This document shows positions 1 through 8,963 of a DNA stretch of 64,000 nucleotides, piece after piece. The DNA is taken from NCBI GenBank assembly GCA_039707465.1, contig CM077644.1, forward strand, positions 203,724,462 through 203,788,461, read 5' to 3'. The notes beneath the pieces were generated by a model. The model was not told the DNA's origin. It saw only the letters and a program-made list of their open reading frames with translations, and did no database searches. Position 1 is the first letter of the stretch. Each line of letters starts with the position of its first letter. The DNA is from Rhabdophis nuchalis. Its lineage: Eukaryota > Chordata > Lepidosauria > Squamata > Natricidae. Both the position numbers and the translations under genes were made by a program.

Positions 1-309
1 TTCAATAATAACATTGGTAATAATAGAATTCCAACAATTATTCCTGGATTGACAGTTGTGAAGTATATTTGCAACAGCATAAGGTTGTCAACTGAACTCT
101 AATCCGAGCAGATTTTTTTTTATTTATTTATTTATTTAAATTTATATCCCGCCCTTCTCCACAAAGGACCCAGGGCGGCGCACAGGAAAATTTAAAAACA
201 TACAAAATACAATAAATATAATTAAAAAAACTATTAAATAAACCTATCCTGCGCTAAAACCAAATTTTAAAAACCCAATTTAAAACTACCTAAAAGTCCC
301 CATGGGAGG

Positions 310-3300
310 TTAGGCTAGGCCGGCTTGTTGGAACAAATATGTCTTAAGACATTGGCGGAAGAGGCGGAGGTCGGTGATGGTACGTAATTCAGGGGGTAGG
401 TCATTCCAAAGGGCTGGGCCCGCCACAGAGAAGGCTCTTCCCCTGGGTGTCGCCAGTCGGCATTGTCCGTCCGACGGCACCCTGAGAAGGCCCTCTCTGT
501 GGGAGCGTATCGGTCTAAGGGATGTATGGGGCAGGAGACGGTCTCGCATATAACTAGGCCCCGAGCCATGGAGCGCTTTAAAGATAGTTGTCAAAACCTT
601 GAAGCGCACTCTAAAAACCACAGGAAGCCAATGCAGCTCGCGCAGGATTGGTGTTATGTGGGAGCATCTAGTGGCTCCCATAATCACCCGCGCGGCTGCG
701 TTTTGGACTAGCTGTAGCTTTCGAGTGCACCTCAAGGGAAGCCCCATGTAGAGAGCATTACAGTAGTCGAGTCGGGACGTCACGAGAGCTTGAGTGACTG
801 TGCGAAGGGCAGCCCGGTCCAGTAAGGGGCGCAATTGGCGCATCAGGCGTACCTGATGAAACGCCCCCCTGGCCACGGCCGCCACATGGTCCTCCATGGA
901 CAGCCGGGAATCCAGGAGGACACCCAAATTGCGCGCCCTCTCCACGGGGGCCAGTGTTTCGCCCCCAATGGCCAGAGTTGGTGTAATCTGGCTGAACCGG
1001 GGTGCCGGAAACCACAGCCACTCAGTCTTGGCAGGGTTGAGCTTGAGTTTGTTACCACCCATCCAGATCCGTACGGCCTCCAAACACCGGGACAGCACTT
1101 CGGCGGCATCGTTGGGGTGGTTTGGGGTGGATATGTACAGCTGGGTGTCATCAGCGTACAGGTGGTACTCCACCCCAAAACCACGGATGATCTCACCCAG
1201 CGGCTTCATATATGTGTTGAAAAGGAGGGGCGAGAGGACCGACCCCTGAGGAACCCCACATAAGAGAGGCCTCGAGGTCGACCTCTGCCCTCCCGTCAAC
1301 ACATATTGCGACCGACCAGAGAGGTAGGATGAGAACCACCGCAAAACGGTGCCTCCCAGCCCCAACCCCCCCAGTCGGTGCAATAGGATACCATGGTCGA
1401 TGGTATCAAAAGCCGCCGAGAGGTCTAATAGGACTAGGATAGAGGAATAACCTCTATCCCGCGCCCTCCAGAGATCATCAACCAACGCGACCAATGCCGT
1501 CTCGGTGCTGTGACCGGGTCGGAAGCCGGACTGGCGCGGGTCTAGATAATCAACTTCTTCCAGGTGTCGCGGAAACTGTTGGGCTACCACACTCTCGACA
1601 ACCTTCACCAAAAAGTGAAGGTTGGAGACCGGACGATAGTTCTCTAATAAAGCTGGGTCCAGGGACGGCTTCTTGAGGAGGGGCCTCACTACCGCCTCTT
1701 TCAAGACGGCAGGCAAGGACCCCTCACTCAAAGATGCGTTGACAATGCCCTGGAGCCAGCCTCGTGTCGTCTCCCAGGATGCCAGTACAAGCCAGGAGGG
1801 ACACGGGTCCAATAAACATGTGGTCGCCCTAAGTCTCCTTGACAACCTGTCCATATCCTCGGTGGTAACAAAGTCAAACTCCTCCCAAGAAGGAACCTCA
1901 AGACTAGTCTCGGACAGTCCCACAGGACCACTGTCAATGGAGGGTAGCTCATTCCGAATCCGAGTGATTTTCTCCTGCAGATAAATCCCAAATTCCTCTG
2001 CTCGCCCTTGCAGAGGGGCTTCCCGCGGCCTCTGATGAAGGAGGGAGCGGGTCACCCCAAACAGGGCGGCAGGGCGGTTATCTGCGGATGCAATAAGGGT
2101 GGCACAATACTCACATTTGGCCACCCTTATCGCCACTAAGTAAGCCCTAATATGGGTTCTCACTAGTGTTCGGTCGGCTTCGGAGCGAGAGGATCTCCAT
2201 CTGCTCTCTAGGCATCTCTTGTGGCGTTTCATCCCCCGAAGCTCCTCGGTAAACCAAGGAGCCTGGGTGATTCGCCGCCGCAAGAGAGGCCGCAAGGGCG
2301 CGACTCGGTCCAAGGCCCCCGCGGCCGCACTTAACCATGCAGCCACTAGGTCCTCAGTCGAGTCGCGGGGCAGGGTCACAGGAATTGGCCCAAGCTCCCT
2401 CTGGAACCTTTCCGGGTCCATTAGAAGCCTGGGGCGGAACCATATAGGAATATCCGGTTCCGCCTCCCCGCGGTGAGGTGTAGCGATTGGAAAGTCCAGC
2501 CGAAGGAGAGCGTGATCTGTCCATGACAAGGGAGTGATGGCTAGGTCCCCTATTCCCAGATCACAACTCCACTGTCCCGAGACAAAGATGAAATCCAGTG
2601 TGTTTCCTCCCTCGTGAGTGGGGCCTAAAACTACCTGGGTCAGGTCCATGGCCGTCATGGAGGCCATGAACTCCCGAGCTGCTCCAGAGGCTTCGCCTGC
2701 CGACGGCAAGTTAAAGTCCCCCATGACTACCAGTCTGGGGGTCTCAACTGCCGCCTCGGCTATCACCTCTAGGAGCTCGGGCAGGGCTGTTGTTGCATAG
2801 CGAGGAGCCAGGTATACAACTAACACGCCCAACTGCCTCCCTAGGCCCCATCTCACGCAGAGAGATTCACACCCGGTTGTCTGAGGGACTGTGGTCTCCT
2901 TTGGTTCAAGACCTTCCTTTACGATAATCGCCACCCCCCCACCCCTCCCTAGGGCCCTTGGCTGATGGAAGGCACGGTAACCTGGTGGGCACATGTCCAC
3001 GAGGGGCATACCCCCTTCGTGGCCCAACCAGGTTTCCGTTATACCCACCAGGTCCGGGTCCCCCTCTGACACAAGGTCACGGATGAGGGGGGCTTTTTGA
3101 ACCACGGACCTGGCGTTGCATAACATCAGCCTCGGGCCCCGGGTCTGTGATTCCTGCCCACCTAGTCTGCGATGGGAGAGCGGAGAGTTGGAGCACGTGA
3201 CCGCCTGAATCCAGCGGCCACGGTCTTCCAACCGATGATGACCATTTCGTCTCCATCCGCCCCTGCCCCTCCCCAAGACCGAATCGATGGAAAAAGCCAC
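310..3300 (-). CDS. L2-type LINE endonuclease/reverse transcriptase (intact ORF2)
   Basis: A 996-residue open frame with no stop. It carries an apurinic-type endonuclease (about residues 57-270: CNARS start, ITETW near 87-91, GDFN near 195-198, TDHALL near 261-266) and a reverse transcriptase (about 525-800: LLDLSAAFD with the first catalytic Asp near 625, GVPQGSVLSP near 682, YADD near 716-719). A thumb and C-terminal region ends in the [10 protein letters not shown] signature. In the LINE cycle this protein nicks target DNA and copies its own RNA from the nick. The start codon is uncertain: the first 50 or so residues are not obviously conserved, and translation may begin further in. No catalytic residue I can identify is missing, unlike in the other two large copies. 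It is not a host gene. Confidence 0.88.
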   Translation of the reverse strand: MAFSIDSVLGRGRGGWRRNGHHRLEDRGRWIQAVTCSNSPLSHRRLGGQESQTRGPRLMLCNARSVVQKAPLIRDLVSEGDPDLVGITETWLGHEGGMPLVDMCPPGYRAFHQPRALGRGGGVAIIVKEGLEPKETTVPQTTGCESLCVRWGLGRQLGVLVVYLAPRYATTALPELLEVIAEAAVETPRLVVMGDFNLPSAGEASGAAREFMASMTAMDLTQVVLGPTHEGGNTLDFIFVSGQWSCDLGIGDLAITPLSWTDHALLRLDFPIATPHRGEAEPDIPIWFRPRLLMDPERFQRELGPIPVTLPRDSTEDLVAAWLSAAAGALDRVAPLRPLLRRRITQAPWFTEELRGMKRHKRCLESRWRSSRSEADRTLVRTHIRAYLVAIRVAKCEYCATLIASADNRPAALFGVTRSLLHQRPREAPLQGRAEEFGIYLQEKITRIRNELPSIDSGPVGLSETSLEVPSWEEFDFVTTEDMDRLSRRLRATTCLLDPCPSWLVLASWETTRGWLQGIVNASLSEGSLPAVLKEAVVRPLLKKPSLDPALLENYRPVSNLHFLVKVVESVVAQQFPRHLEEVDYLDPRQSGFRPGHSTETALVALVDDLWRARDRGYSSILVLLDLSAAFDTIDHGILLHRLGGLGLGGTVLRWFSSYLSGRSQYVLTGGQRSTSRPLLCGVPQGSVLSPLLFNTYMKPLGEIIRGFGVEYHLYADDTQLYISTPNHPNDAAEVLSRCLEAVRIWMGGNKLKLNPAKTEWLWFPAPRFSQITPTLAIGGETLAPVERARNLGVLLDSRLSMEDHVAAVARGAFHQVRLMRQLRPLLDRAALRTVTQALVTSRLDYCNALYMGLPLRCTRKLQLVQNAAARVIMGATRCSHITPILRELHWLPVVFRVRFKVLTTIFKALHGSGPSYMRDRLLPHTSLRPIRSHREGLLRVPSDGQCRLATPRGRAFSVAGPALWNDLPPELRTITDLRLFRQCLKTYLFQQAGLA

Positions 3301-4723
3301 CGGGGAAATGACCCCCCCTCCCCTTCCTCCGTTTCCCTATTTCTGCCCGCTGGCCTCAATTGCTGTCCCCTCCCTGGACTATTTTTCCCCTCCTCCCTGG
3401 AACCCCCTAAAATCCGAATTAAAAACCTCCCTAAAAAACCCCTCAACCTGCGCTTCGCCCACCTCTCAGGAATAATCAATCCGTCATCGAGGTGGGCCCG
3501 TGTTAGACAGTAGGGCCAGGCCTGCGAGAGGGGAGACTCCCGCAGGCCAAGGAGGTCGCGCCTAGAGTACATGATAAAAGCCCCCGAGGCAGTCCAAGTC
3601 CAGGAAGGCAAAAAACACAAGTCCGAAAAGCAGATAAAGTGGCTAAGTGCAAGGATATATTTCAGGATGGGGGGTAAAGTCAGAATCCAGAGTCTTATGG
3701 ATGGGGAGATCGAATCCAGTCCCATTACAGGCCCCATCCATCTGTCCTTCCGACCAAAAGGGGCTTAGTTCGTATTTAGTGCCGCATGGCTAATTAGTCC
3801 ATCATGCGGCCTGATGTAAGATACTGCCCTCTAATGGCCCAGATATTATCAGCCAACCTCCTCCAGTCCCGTGCACTCACTCCAAGATGTTACAGATGTT
3901 AAAAGCTCTTCCAGGGTCGTCCTCGGCCAGGTCCACCATTCCACAAAGCGGCTGCAGATGTTCCACGCCAGACTGCTCAACCAGCATACATGTTCAAATT
4001 TTCTCCTTCTCCTTCTTCCATTTCCACCGTCTCCAACTCCTTCCCATCTCCATCTCATCACCATCTCCGTCCATCTCTCTCGAACTCCGTCCATCGCTCC
4101 TTCCATCTCTCTCATTCTCTCTCCTTCTTTCTCTCTCCTCCTCTCTCCTCCTCTTCTTCTCTCTCCTTCTCCATTTCTTTCTTTCTTTCTCCTTCGCCTT
4201 CTCCTTCCTTCTCCATCTCCTTCCTCCAACTCCTCCAACAACACCTTCCTTCCAAACCTCCACACCTTCTCTCACCAGCCTTCTCTTCCAGCCTCCCTTA
4301 TGAGCAGTCCTCGCCAACACAAGCCGATCGGGATTGGGGATATTTCGGGCACAGGCCAGGGTAGGACCGCACGACCTGCCACTGGTCGTGCGGCCCGATG
4401 GTAGCTCTCCTGGCCCGGCCCCATCTCGCAGCCGGCCGATCTTCTGCGTCCCAGCTTTGCGGCCTACCTCTCTTCCTTCCGGCCGCGACGGGACGCTCTA
4501 GGCCGCAAACAGGCCGAGTCGCCTCTCCCGTCTTCTCTGCTCTCCGTCGTCGCCCGCACGGCTCGCCCTTCAGCTTCGGGCGGCTCGGCGCGACGACGGG
4601 CAGTTCGGCTCGTCAGGCCAGCCCTCAGTGATGGTAAGTAGGGGCTGGCGACATCTTCCTGGGGGTGAAACTACCCCCCGGGCTTCTCCCAGCCTCAAAA
4701 CGCGACCGCCATGTCGCGCATGC
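3301..4723 (-). promoter_or_regulatory. 5' UTR and likely internal promoter region of LINE copy 1
   Basis: This is the element's 5' region on the minus strand. The distal part (about 4330-4723) is strongly CpG-rich, unlike the AT-rich surroundings. The middle part (about 3990-4265) is a polypyrimidine tract on the plus strand, so AGGAGA-like purine in the LINE RNA. A perfect 10-bp hairpin stem lies at 4367-4376/4384-4393 with a 7-nt loop, and an 8-bp one (GCCGCATG/CATGCGGC) near 3782-3811. Open frames here (for example 3849-4265 and 3162-3737, minus strand) are low-complexity Arg/Glu-rich or overlap ORF2 and show no recognised domain, so I do not call an ORF1. LINEs usually carry an internal promoter at this end; that role here is inference. 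Confidence 0.6.
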
Positions 4724-4726
4724 GCA
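4715..4726. promoter_or_regulatory. NRF1-type binding site at the LINE 5' boundary
   Basis: The 12-mer cgcgcatgcgca matches the NRF1 consensus YGCGCAYGCGCR at every position. It lies at the extreme 5' end of LINE copy 1 and overlaps the first bases of the candidate target duplication. The motif is nearly palindromic, so orientation cannot be read. The sequence match is direct; binding is inferred. Confidence 0.55.
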
Positions 4727-4807
4727 GATTGAAAGTTTATTTCATATTTACTTCAGATTTCCAATTTATTTTATACTTTTTCTATGCAAAATATAGCTAA
4801 ATTAATT

Positions 4808-4936
4808 AATATTTACAGAATTTTATCTCCTTATTAGAAACAGTTAATGAATGCTTGAAAATCATACTTTTTAAAAGTATAATTTTCAAGCATTCATTAA
4901 CTGTTTCTAATAAGGAGATAAGATTCTGTAAATATT
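4808..4936. repeat. Near-perfect 64-bp-arm inverted repeat
   Basis: Arms 4808-4871 and 4873-4936 are reverse complements with few mismatches and a 1-nt centre. The inner arm sequence (cattcattaactgtttc) recurs at about 5437-5453, and the flanking stretch near 4957-4971 reappears inverted at 5397-5411. The palindrome is therefore the outer layer of a larger foldback structure around the repeat at 4985-5395. Confidence 0.85.
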
Positions 4937-5163
4937 TCCCTTTAAAGATTTTTTTAAGAGAAATTGCTGAGATATATATATATATATGGTTGTGTCACAA
5001 CACCCTGTTAAGCCCCAATTAAGGGAGGAAGCATACTGCTTTCCTTTTCTGTCTTTCAGCTCATCACCAGAGACCATCTAGACAGAAAGCTATGAGTTCC
5101 ATTGTGTACTTTGTTTATATATGTGCGTTAGCTTTTTGAGCTGATCAATAAACAAATCAGGGA

Positions 5164-5210
5164 GACTAGTATAGATCTATTTCGAGCTTTTTAGCTCTCA
5201 TCAGCTAGCA
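5164..5210 (-). ncRNA. Hammerhead ribozyme motif (A-left)
   Basis: Read on the minus strand, TGCTAG (stem I) is followed by CTGATGA, a stem II of GAGCT/AGCTC around AAAA, GAAA, an 8-nt palindrome TAGATCTA (stem III), TA (U16.1, H17=A) and CTAGTC (stem I). All invariant core positions of a type I hammerhead are present. Stem II is 5 perfect pairs. Stem I has 4 Watson-Crick pairs, a G-U and a terminal mismatch. Cleavage would fall after H17, at plus coordinate 5170. Self-cleavage is inferred from the fold. Confidence 0.7.
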
Positions 5211-5273
5211 TACCCTTACTGGGATTTGAACTGGGGCTGTATTACATGTTAGGCAGAATCCCAGTAAGGGTAT

Positions 5274-5320
5274 GGCTAGCTGATGAGAGCTAAAAAGCTT
5301 GAAATAGATCTATCCTAGTC
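5274..5320 (+). ncRNA. Hammerhead ribozyme motif (A-right)
   Basis: GGCTAG (5274-5279), core CTGATGA (5280-5286), stem II GAGCT/AGCTT with loop AAAA (5287-5300), GAAA (5301-5304), palindromic stem III TAGATCTA (5305-5312), U5313 and C5314 as the UH cleavage dinucleotide, and CTAGTC (5315-5320) closing stem I with one G-U. The core is complete. A 2-bp stem III with a 4-nt loop would be weak in a monomer, but the self-complementary stem could pair between two molecules, as proposed for short-stem-III hammerheads in retroelements. Confidence 0.72.
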
Positions 5321-6550
5321 TCCCTGATTTATTTATTGATCAGCTCAAAAACCTAACATACATACATACACACATTCATACATACCTACATACATATCAG
5401 CAATTTCTCTTTAAAGATTTTTGAAAGTATCATTTTCAAGCATTCATTAACTGTTTCCCTCCAAAATTTATACAATTTTAGTCTAGTAAATTCATCATGG
5501 AATTTAGAAAATTGTGCTTTAGATTGATGAATTTATGTAGGATAGGTCTGAATTAAAATGTGACCTCCCTTATCCAGCCATTGATGTATCATATGACATA
5601 CTAGAGCTTTCTGCATCTGCCCCATGAAGCATATGGTCCTTTACAAACAAACAATGTAGATTCCCAGCTACCTGAATATTTTAATTATCATGTATGCTTC
5701 TATCAAAATTTGAAGCTAGCCTGGTTGTTTATTCCACTGAATCATAATGTTTTGTCTCTAATCTACTTGTCACTTTATAGAACATTTGCTCATCAATGTG
5801 TTGACCACTTCTGTCAGTTTGCATTTTCTAATAATTAGTGCATTTGCTTTCGCCTTCTGAAGAAAATGCTGAAGTGTGAAATCAATTTAGATGGTCTTGG
5901 ACACATTGTGATGGTTATTTATGCATATATTGAAACAGGTAAGATGTTTGGCATGATGTAACAGTATTGTCTAAGGAGAGATATGCAGTGAATTTGAATT
6001 TGTTATGCTTTCTTAAAGGAGAAATCCTAAAATTCAAGTTGATGGCTCCTTAATTCTTTTTTGTGAAGCCATACAATGAGTCCCTGAGGTTAAATTGGAT
6101 TATAAAGTAGTTAAGGAGCAGGGCTAGGATTAGAAAAGACAGATTCATGTCACAACTCATCCACAGTGTATACCAGGTCAAGCATCTTTTACTCTGATTA
6201 TAAGGTATCATGATATTGTTTTGAGAATAAAAAGCTACAATGAACTCCCTTGGGAAAATCACAGTACAAATTAAAGTAAATGTAAATGAATGTATTCAAT
6301 AAAGAAAGTACAATAAAGTCACATATATTCTAGGCCACCTTATAATTTATCAAATTATATCCACCTTTCACCTAGCATAGGCAAACCAGTAATTGCAATA
6401 AGAAACTTAGAGTTAAAATATGAACAAATTAATGTCGCTGATATAGCAGCACTGTGGAATTTATTTATCATATTTGTGTAGCTGTCCATCTCATTTGAAA
6501 ATGAATCTGTGGTATATAACAATTAATTACAAACAATAACTACATTCAAA

Positions 6551-6867
6551 ATGGAGATGCAATGGCTCAGTGGTTAAAGATGCTGAGCTTGTCAGCTGCA
6601 ATTCTAACAGCCAGAGTTTGAGACCCGAACACCATGTAACAGGGTGAGTTCCTCTTACTTGCCCCTGCTCCTGCAAACCTAGCAGTTTGAAAGCATACAA
6701 ATTTGAATAGATAAATAGGTACTACTTTGGCAGAACATAACAGCATTCCATGTCATGGTCACATGGCCACAGAAGTAGCTTTGGCACCCCCAGGTAGGAA
6801 ATGGACAGCTAAGAGCACCAACCCCTAGAGTCAGACAGAATTGGACAGGCAAAACCTTTACTTTTAC
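6551..6867 (+). mobile_element. Sauria-type SINE, diverged full-length copy
   Basis: A tRNA-like head (ggctcagtggttaaagatgc A-box region, degraded B box) is followed by the family's body (cctagcagtttgaaagcat, tcacatggccacag, ccctagagtcagacag) and the terminal cctttacttttac. This is the pol III-transcribed SINE family of squamates whose 3' end resembles that of Bov-B/RTE LINEs, which are thought to mobilise it. Other copies lie at 23839-24186, 48425-48585 and 57607-57860. Confidence 0.8.
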
Positions 6868-7759
6868 ATTGAAAACTATCACAATGAAAAAGTTTAACTT
6901 CTTTTTCCAAATACTCAATTGTAACAAGCAACTAAAATCGGTAAGACAGTCTCACTGCTTATCATGATGTAGTTTAAGCATGTGTTTGGTCCATTTGTTC
7001 TATATTGAACTTTTTGGCTACTTCTGAAAATGATTTGCTTCCCAAATATCATTTAGTTTACAAAGTAAAAATAAAAAATATAAAAGTATGGTAGTATGGG
7101 GAAAAAATAGAGGAGAGAAACCACTTCTTTATTTATTTGCAATTCAGGACAAGTTGATATGTCTTTGCTGTGATTCTGGATTGAACAGCAATTACTAGAC
7201 TTTGAGTCCTTCTGTCAATAGATGAAGCTAGAGTTTGTTGCACTTTTCCAGTCCATGATAGAAAAGAAGAAACAATGCAAAGGAAATATCTTGTCAGTAT
7301 TCCTTGTGTTATTATATGGCTTTCCTCATGCCCTAATGTTCCTGCTGGGAGGCAATGTGCAGCCTTCTAAACCATAATGTGCCACTGAGTTGGGTTCTTA
7401 TTGAGCTAAATATATGGTAAATAAAGGGGCCTTGTCCAATTGAGAAAGTGTTGGAAGTTGAAATGAAAGTAACTAAACTATTGAATCTTATGGTCTGGGA
7501 GCCTTGCATCAAAGATTCAGGAATGACGATGAGATCTTGTGCCATCTACAGCAATGGAATCATCCAGGATTAGTCCTAATTTATTCTTTTTCCACTTTAC
7601 AGGTTCTATAGATATGACAAATCCAACCCTAGAGCAGTGAAGAATGTCTCTCTATTCTCAACAGATTTAGAAGCCTCCCATTGCCTGACAACTTCTCCAT
7701 GGCATGTTGCATGGCAATTGACCCATGCAACATGTTTTTGTGGAATCCAAGTGCTCTCT

Positions 7760-8520
7760 GAACTGTTTTCTTACAGATGTTTCATTACCAAACTAGGTAA
7801 CATATTCAATGCTAGAGGGAGTGGGACTTGCTCTCTGTTTATATACAGTGGATTTACTCTGCCACAGTATTGTTTTGTTCTTTTTAGTTACTTGATTATG
7901 TTGCTGTTTACTGATTGATAATTTGAGTTTATATTTTCTTGATTGGAGGATTGTTTACTGCTTCATTGTTGATCTGGTATTAATCCTGGTTTTAATCCTT
8001 GCTTATCTGGTTGATTGCTGACAAGGTGGTGTTTGTGCCTTTTTGTTTCCTTTTTGGCATTTTGATTATATCTTTTAAATGGAGTATAAATGTTGTTTAT
8101 CCCTATATGCCTTTTGATGGCCAATTTACTGTACCAGGCTTCCAGGAACTCTTAAGTATTTTTGGACTTGATTTAGTTGTCATAGTTTTCTAGTTGAAAT
8201 TATGGTTAAGTTTGACATTGTGTTATGAAATTAAGTTTCCGTGTCTTCTGAACGCTAGGTGATGTCAATGGATGTGCTCTGCTAGTCTTCTGCCTGTCTA
8301 TCTGACATAGTGGCTGTTAAAAATCTTTATAATTTATGTTGTAGATAGCTCCTATTTTTCTTCTTGGACTTTTAGTTTACTTAGGATGTTTTGAGGGGCT
8401 TTAGTTGGTTTGTGTGCTATGGTGATGTCTGAAAAAATGCATCTGTTTAAATTTGTAGCAGAGATGTAGTGTGTTCATACTGATCTAGGATACTTCTTAC
8501 AATTAGTTTTTGGAGCATGC
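7760..8520 (-). mobile_element. Penelope-like element 3' fragment (GIY-YIG region)
   Basis: Minus-strand translation across about 8360-8240 gives a GIY-YIG-like stretch (NSHYVR, one stop, then TGRRLAEHIH and RRH). Further on, about 8170-8050, is a region resembling the FLEAWYS.INKHI C terminus of vertebrate PLE proteins, broken by stops and frame changes. PLEs encode a reverse transcriptase plus a GIY-YIG endonuclease, and only the 3' portion remains here. It is homologous to 11225-11500, where the GIY-YIG region lies downstream of a PLE reverse transcriptase, which supports the call. Confidence 0.65.
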
Positions 8521-8689
8521 AAAATATGACAAATTTAAGCAAATTTCCCAAATCCTACACAGAAGACCCTCAATCTACTATATGATTACAAACTAAAATG
8601 ATCAGACAGTTCAATATATTTCATTCAAGGTAACAAAAGTAATTATCTAAAATATAGCCCCGAAATTGCTATACTCTTTTTGGACTCTT

Positions 8690-8963
8690 AATAATACAAT
8701 AATACAATAGCAGAGTTGGAAGGGACCTTGTAGGTCTTCTAGTCCAACCCCCGGCGTGGGCAGGAACCTTATACCATTTCAGACAAATGGCTACCTAACA
8801 TCTTCTTAAAGACTTCCAGGGTTGGGGCATTCACAACTTCTGGAGGCAAGCTGTTCCAGAGGTTAATTGTTCTAACTGTCAGGAAATTTCTCCTTAGTTC
8901 TAAGTTGCTTCTCTCCTTGATTAGTTTCCACCCATTGCTTCTTGTGCTCTTCAATATGCTCTG
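8690..8963 (-). mobile_element. CR1 LINE 3' fragment
   Basis: The minus strand encodes the C terminus of a CR1 reverse transcriptase protein (ELRRNFLTVRTINLWNSLPP, then EVVNAPTLEVFK) at 8954-8769, followed by a 3' UTR (gttggaagggaccttgtagg complement) and an AATAC-type tail at 8690-8710. It is a typical 5'-truncated CR1 insertion. Confidence 0.85.

Larger units (their letters stand above)
115..4723 (-). mobile_element. Near full-length L2-clade LINE (copy 1)
   Basis: A non-LTR retrotransposon on the minus strand. In element order it has a CpG-rich 5' region (about 4723-4300), a polypurine tract, an endonuclease/reverse transcriptase frame (3300-310), a short 3' UTR with the CCGCCCTGGGTCC-type motif, and an ATTTATTT tail near 120-140. 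The heptamer gcagatt occurs at 108-114 and again at 4724-4730, just outside the tail and the CpG-rich end, so it is a candidate target-site duplication that would make this a complete insertion. Family assignment rests on the [14 protein letters not shown] and [14 protein letters not shown] motifs, typical of the L2/CR1 group and closer to L2. Copies at 42.46-45.31 kb and 48.59-51.48 kb are close relatives; the latter is very similar base for base, which suggests recent activity. Confidence 0.9.
4985..5395. mobile_element. Head-to-head pair of tRNA-headed, hammerhead-bearing repeats
   Basis: Two partial copies of one repeat face each other, joined near 5241-5262. The minus-strand copy contains a B-box-like agttcaaatccc (complement of 5221-5232), then a hammerhead fold (5210-5164), then a tail ending in aaaaagctaac and a CACATATA stretch, then a segment (about 5090-5001) that in the 24.2-kb copy lies upstream of the tRNA-like part. 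The plus-strand copy starts inside the tRNA-like part and has its own hammerhead (5274-5320) and the tail aaaaacctaac followed by (ACAT)n. The order suggests the minus copy crosses the junction of two tandem units. Small, tRNA-like and tailed, it is probably a non-autonomous retroelement moved by another machinery. Confidence 0.6.

Noticed and set aside
3849..4404. Long frames on both strands rich in Arg/Glu or Ser/Leu/Pro, possible LINE ORF1
   Set aside because: They lie in a polypurine/polypyrimidine tract open in several frames, with no domain; composition explains them.
5001..5090. An additional hammerhead in the leader (gatgagctgaaagac)
   Set aside because: GAAA follows CUGAUGAG-like sequence with no room for stem II, and the 24-kb copy does not keep the core.
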